From: Rhodospirillales bacterium
GTDB lineage: Bacteria; Pseudomonadota; Alphaproteobacteria; Rhodospirillales_A; Casp-alpha2
DNA length: 6,814 nt
Direction: 5' to 3'
Assembly (NCBI GenBank): GCA_016763915.1
Contig: JAESSX010000019.1
Coordinates: 1-6,814 of the forward strand
Made by a program: the position numbers and the translations under genes. A model generated the notes under the pieces. It ran no database searches. It saw only the letters and a list, made by a program, of their open reading frames with translations, and was not told where the DNA came from. Of the stretch, positions 5,705 through 6,814 are shown in pieces. Each line of letters opens with the position of its first letter. Positions within the stretch are counted from its first letter, which is position 1.

Positions 5705-6565
5705 TCAATCGATTCTCACCAGCCGAAATCCAATGAGGATATGCTTAAGGCCTTGCGGCCGGGAATGCCTGGCGGCGGGACGGCAGATGCCGCACCCCTT
5801 GTCATCCCAGGACCCCCCTTTGACCATGTAGCGGCCCTTGCCCGCTTTGGTCGATGTCCATTCGAAAACCTGTCCGGCGGGGTCCACAAGCCCAAAAAAA
5901 CTTTTACCGTTCGGAAATTTGCCGACCGACATGGTATCGAAAGGTCCCTGGTCATGGCTGTTCAACAGTCCGGGATCGTAGGAATCGCCCCAAGGAAAGC
6001 GGCGGCCATCGAGTCCGCGGGCGGCTTTTTCCCATTCAATTTCCGTCGGCAGCCTCCAGGTCTTGTCTGTCCGCTTCGACAACCATGCCGCATAAGCCTG
6101 AGCATCATGGTTAGACACCAGAACAACGGGATGGGCCATTCGCCCCTTTGGAGGAACGCCTTTTTTCCAGGCATGGCGCCGGGTGCGCCTGAAAGGGTGG
6201 ATAAGGTTGTAGGACTTCCACGTTTTGCCATCCACATCCGGCGCCGGGTAGCCGGTGGCGGCGATAAAATCGCCAAATTGGGCATTGGTAATAAGGCTCC
6301 GGGTAATTCGGAAGGCTCCTGTTTCAATACCCTTGCGATCCCTCTCGCTATCGTACCAACCCCATTTGCGCGTACGGTTGTGACCATACGCAGCTTCGTC
6401 CAGGCGGTAAGCCGCCTCCCGTTCGGCCTGATCGGATCCCGCAATAAAGGAGCCCGCGGGAACGGCTATGGTTTCGGGCTGCTCCACCCCGGCCAGCGCA
6501 GGGGCGCAAAAAACCACCACCAGAGCCAGGGCCGGAACTATACGTTTTTTTAATCCCAATTTCAT
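5705..6565 (-). CDS. Secreted formylglycine-generating-enzyme-like (SUMF1/NirV-type) protein
   Basis: A 286-residue protein with a signal peptide (MKLGLKKRIVPALALVVVFCAPALAG) and a full SUMF1-fold domain. VPAGSFIAGSD (36-45) opens the domain. HPVVLVSNHDAQAYAAWLS (145-163) follows, then RLPTEIEWEKAARG (171-184), FPWGD (190-194), DPAGQVFEWT (228-237) and GGSW...GFRLV at the end. The fold includes formylglycine-generating enzymes, ergothioneine-type nonheme iron enzymes, PvdO, and NirV proteins found beside copper nitrite reductase genes. The two FGE cysteines are not in their usual places. Here the end reads GGSWDDKGCGICRPAARH with C258 and C261, two residues shorter between GGS and AAR. Aldehyde formation on a sulfatase is thus unproven. 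The frame reaches ATG 6649, but the ATG at 6565 gives the signal peptide, has GGGG upstream and lies downstream of a perfect TATAAT. No sulfatase is in the window. Confidence 0.88.
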   Translation of the reverse strand: MKLGLKKRIVPALALVVVFCAPALAGVEQPETIAVPAGSFIAGSDQAEREAAYRLDEAAYGHNRTRKWGWYDSERDRKGIETGAFRITRSLITNAQFGDFIAATGYPAPDVDGKTWKSYNLIHPFRRTRRHAWKKGVPPKGRMAHPVVLVSNHDAQAYAAWLSKRTDKTWRLPTEIEWEKAARGLDGRRFPWGDSYDPGLLNSHDQGPFDTMSVGKFPNGKSFFGLVDPAGQVFEWTSTKAGKGRYMVKGGSWDDKGCGICRPAARHSRPQGLKHILIGFRLVRID

Positions 6566-6611
6566 ATCCCCGGACCCGGCCTCGATCAGGCGCCGAATTT
6601 CATTGTCGAAG

Positions 6612-6617
6612 ATTATA
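6612..6617 (-). promoter_or_regulatory. Consensus -10 box (TATAAT) for the SUMF1-like gene
   Basis: The minus strand reads TATAAT at 6617-6612, 46 bp before the chosen ATG. No good -35 exists 16-18 bp upstream, where the sequence is GC-rich (CCGCCG region). A palindromic operator-like site at 6645-6660 lies just beyond. A strong -10 without a -35 next to an operator is typical of an activator-dependent promoter (inference). Confidence 0.45.
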
Positions 6618-6644
6618 TCCGTCACCGGGCTTCCCGGCGGCGTT

Positions 6645-6660
6645 ATCACAGCCCTGTGAT
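6645..6660. promoter_or_regulatory. Operator-like perfect palindrome ATCACAG-CC-CTGTGAT (copy 2)
   Basis: Seven-base arms ATCACAG (6645-6651) and CTGTGAT (6654-6660) flank CC. The outer part has the same ATCAC-N6-GTGAT form as 5663-5678. It lies between divergent genes, about 80 bp before the SUMF1-like start and about 100 bp before the start at 6763, so it could control both. Confidence 0.55.
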
Positions 6661-6670
6661 CAATATTGAT
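6659..6670. promoter_or_regulatory. Perfect 12-bp palindrome ATCAATATTGAT
   Basis: A fully self-complementary 12-mer that shares its first two bases with the preceding palindrome. The half-sites ATCAA and TTGAT resemble FNR/FixK half-sites but in inverted order (FNR consensus is TTGAT-N4-ATCAA), so it is not a standard FNR box. A looser ATCAA (6720-6724) and TTGAT (6739-6743) pair occurs closer to the 6763 start. Confidence 0.35.
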
Positions 6671-6762
6671 TCGAGGCGTTTATTGGGTTTTGGCAGGATC
6701 GCCGCTGCCTTTAACACGCATCAAAACAAAGCTAATTATTGATTTTAAACAGGAGCTCGCTT

Positions 6763-6814
6763 GTGAGGACACTCAAAAACACCCTTCTTTCCACTACGGT
6801 CATTCCGGCCTTCA
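6763..6814 (+). CDS. 5' end of an exported protein gene (partial)
   Basis: A GTG at 6763 has AGGAG at 6751-6755 with an ideal 7-nt gap. It opens a frame, MRTLKNTLLSTTVIPAF, that stays open to the window edge. The basic start followed by small and hydrophobic residues looks like the beginning of a signal peptide. The rest lies outside the window, so no family can be given. The gene is divergent from the SUMF1-like gene and shares its control region, with two palindromes. NirV-type SUMF1 proteins often neighbour copper nitrite reductase, so that is one thing to look for; nothing here proves it. Confidence 0.7.
   Translation, partial: MRTLKNTLLSTTVIPAF

Noticed and set aside
6711..6724. CtrA-like box TTAA-N7-TTAA upstream of the 6763 gene
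   Set aside because: The actual sequence is TTAA-N6-TCAA, with the wrong spacing and one mismatch in the second half.

Overview
The window looks like a piece of a GC-rich Gram-negative chromosome. Codons mostly end in G or C, GTG and TTG starts are used freely, and most products carry signal peptides. An outer-membrane lipid A deacylase is present, as are periplasmic proteins. An alphaproteobacterium is my best guess; it rests on recalled family distributions (for example DUF6505), not on a search.

Layout. Positions 2-52 hold the tail of a gene that enters from the left. A PagL-type lipid A deacylase follows (158-673, +), then tRNA-Arg(CCT) (758-834, +). A small DUF6505-like protein (844-1329, -) runs tail-to-tail against the tRNA and head-to-head with a secreted HtrA-like serine protease (1508-2494, +). 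Both of these divergent genes appear to start with TTG. Behind a plausible sigma70 promoter lie a very short secreted protein that looks like a cut-down DUF302 domain (2594-2824, +) and a YeeE/YedE membrane transporter (2834-3998, +). The transporter reading frame is broken twice, each time by a shift equal to one missing base.

The second half is mostly on the minus strand. It holds a three-gene operon (5556 down to 4005) encoding two small secreted Cys-rich proteins that resemble each other, then a SCO1/SenC copper/thiol protein. The genes are packed with a 2-bp gap and a 4-bp ATGA overlap. Upstream lies a secreted formylglycine-generating-enzyme-like (SUMF1 fold) protein (5705-6565, -). At the right edge a divergent gene starts at 6763 (+) with a signal-peptide-like N-terminus.

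How the parts may work together. SCO, two Cys-rich exported proteins, a SUMF1-fold protein and a nearby YeeE/DUF302 pair suggest an envelope module for copper, thiol or sulfur handling, or for maturing a periplasmic metalloenzyme. This is inference. The strongest link visible in the DNA is a shared inverted repeat, ATCAC-N6-GTGAT. It occurs once upstream of the Cys-rich/SCO operon (5663-5678) and once in the divergent region upstream of the SUMF1-like gene (6645-6660), which suggests one regulator for both units.

No CRISPR array, insertion sequence or phage gene was seen. No gene-free stretch exceeds about 200 bases.
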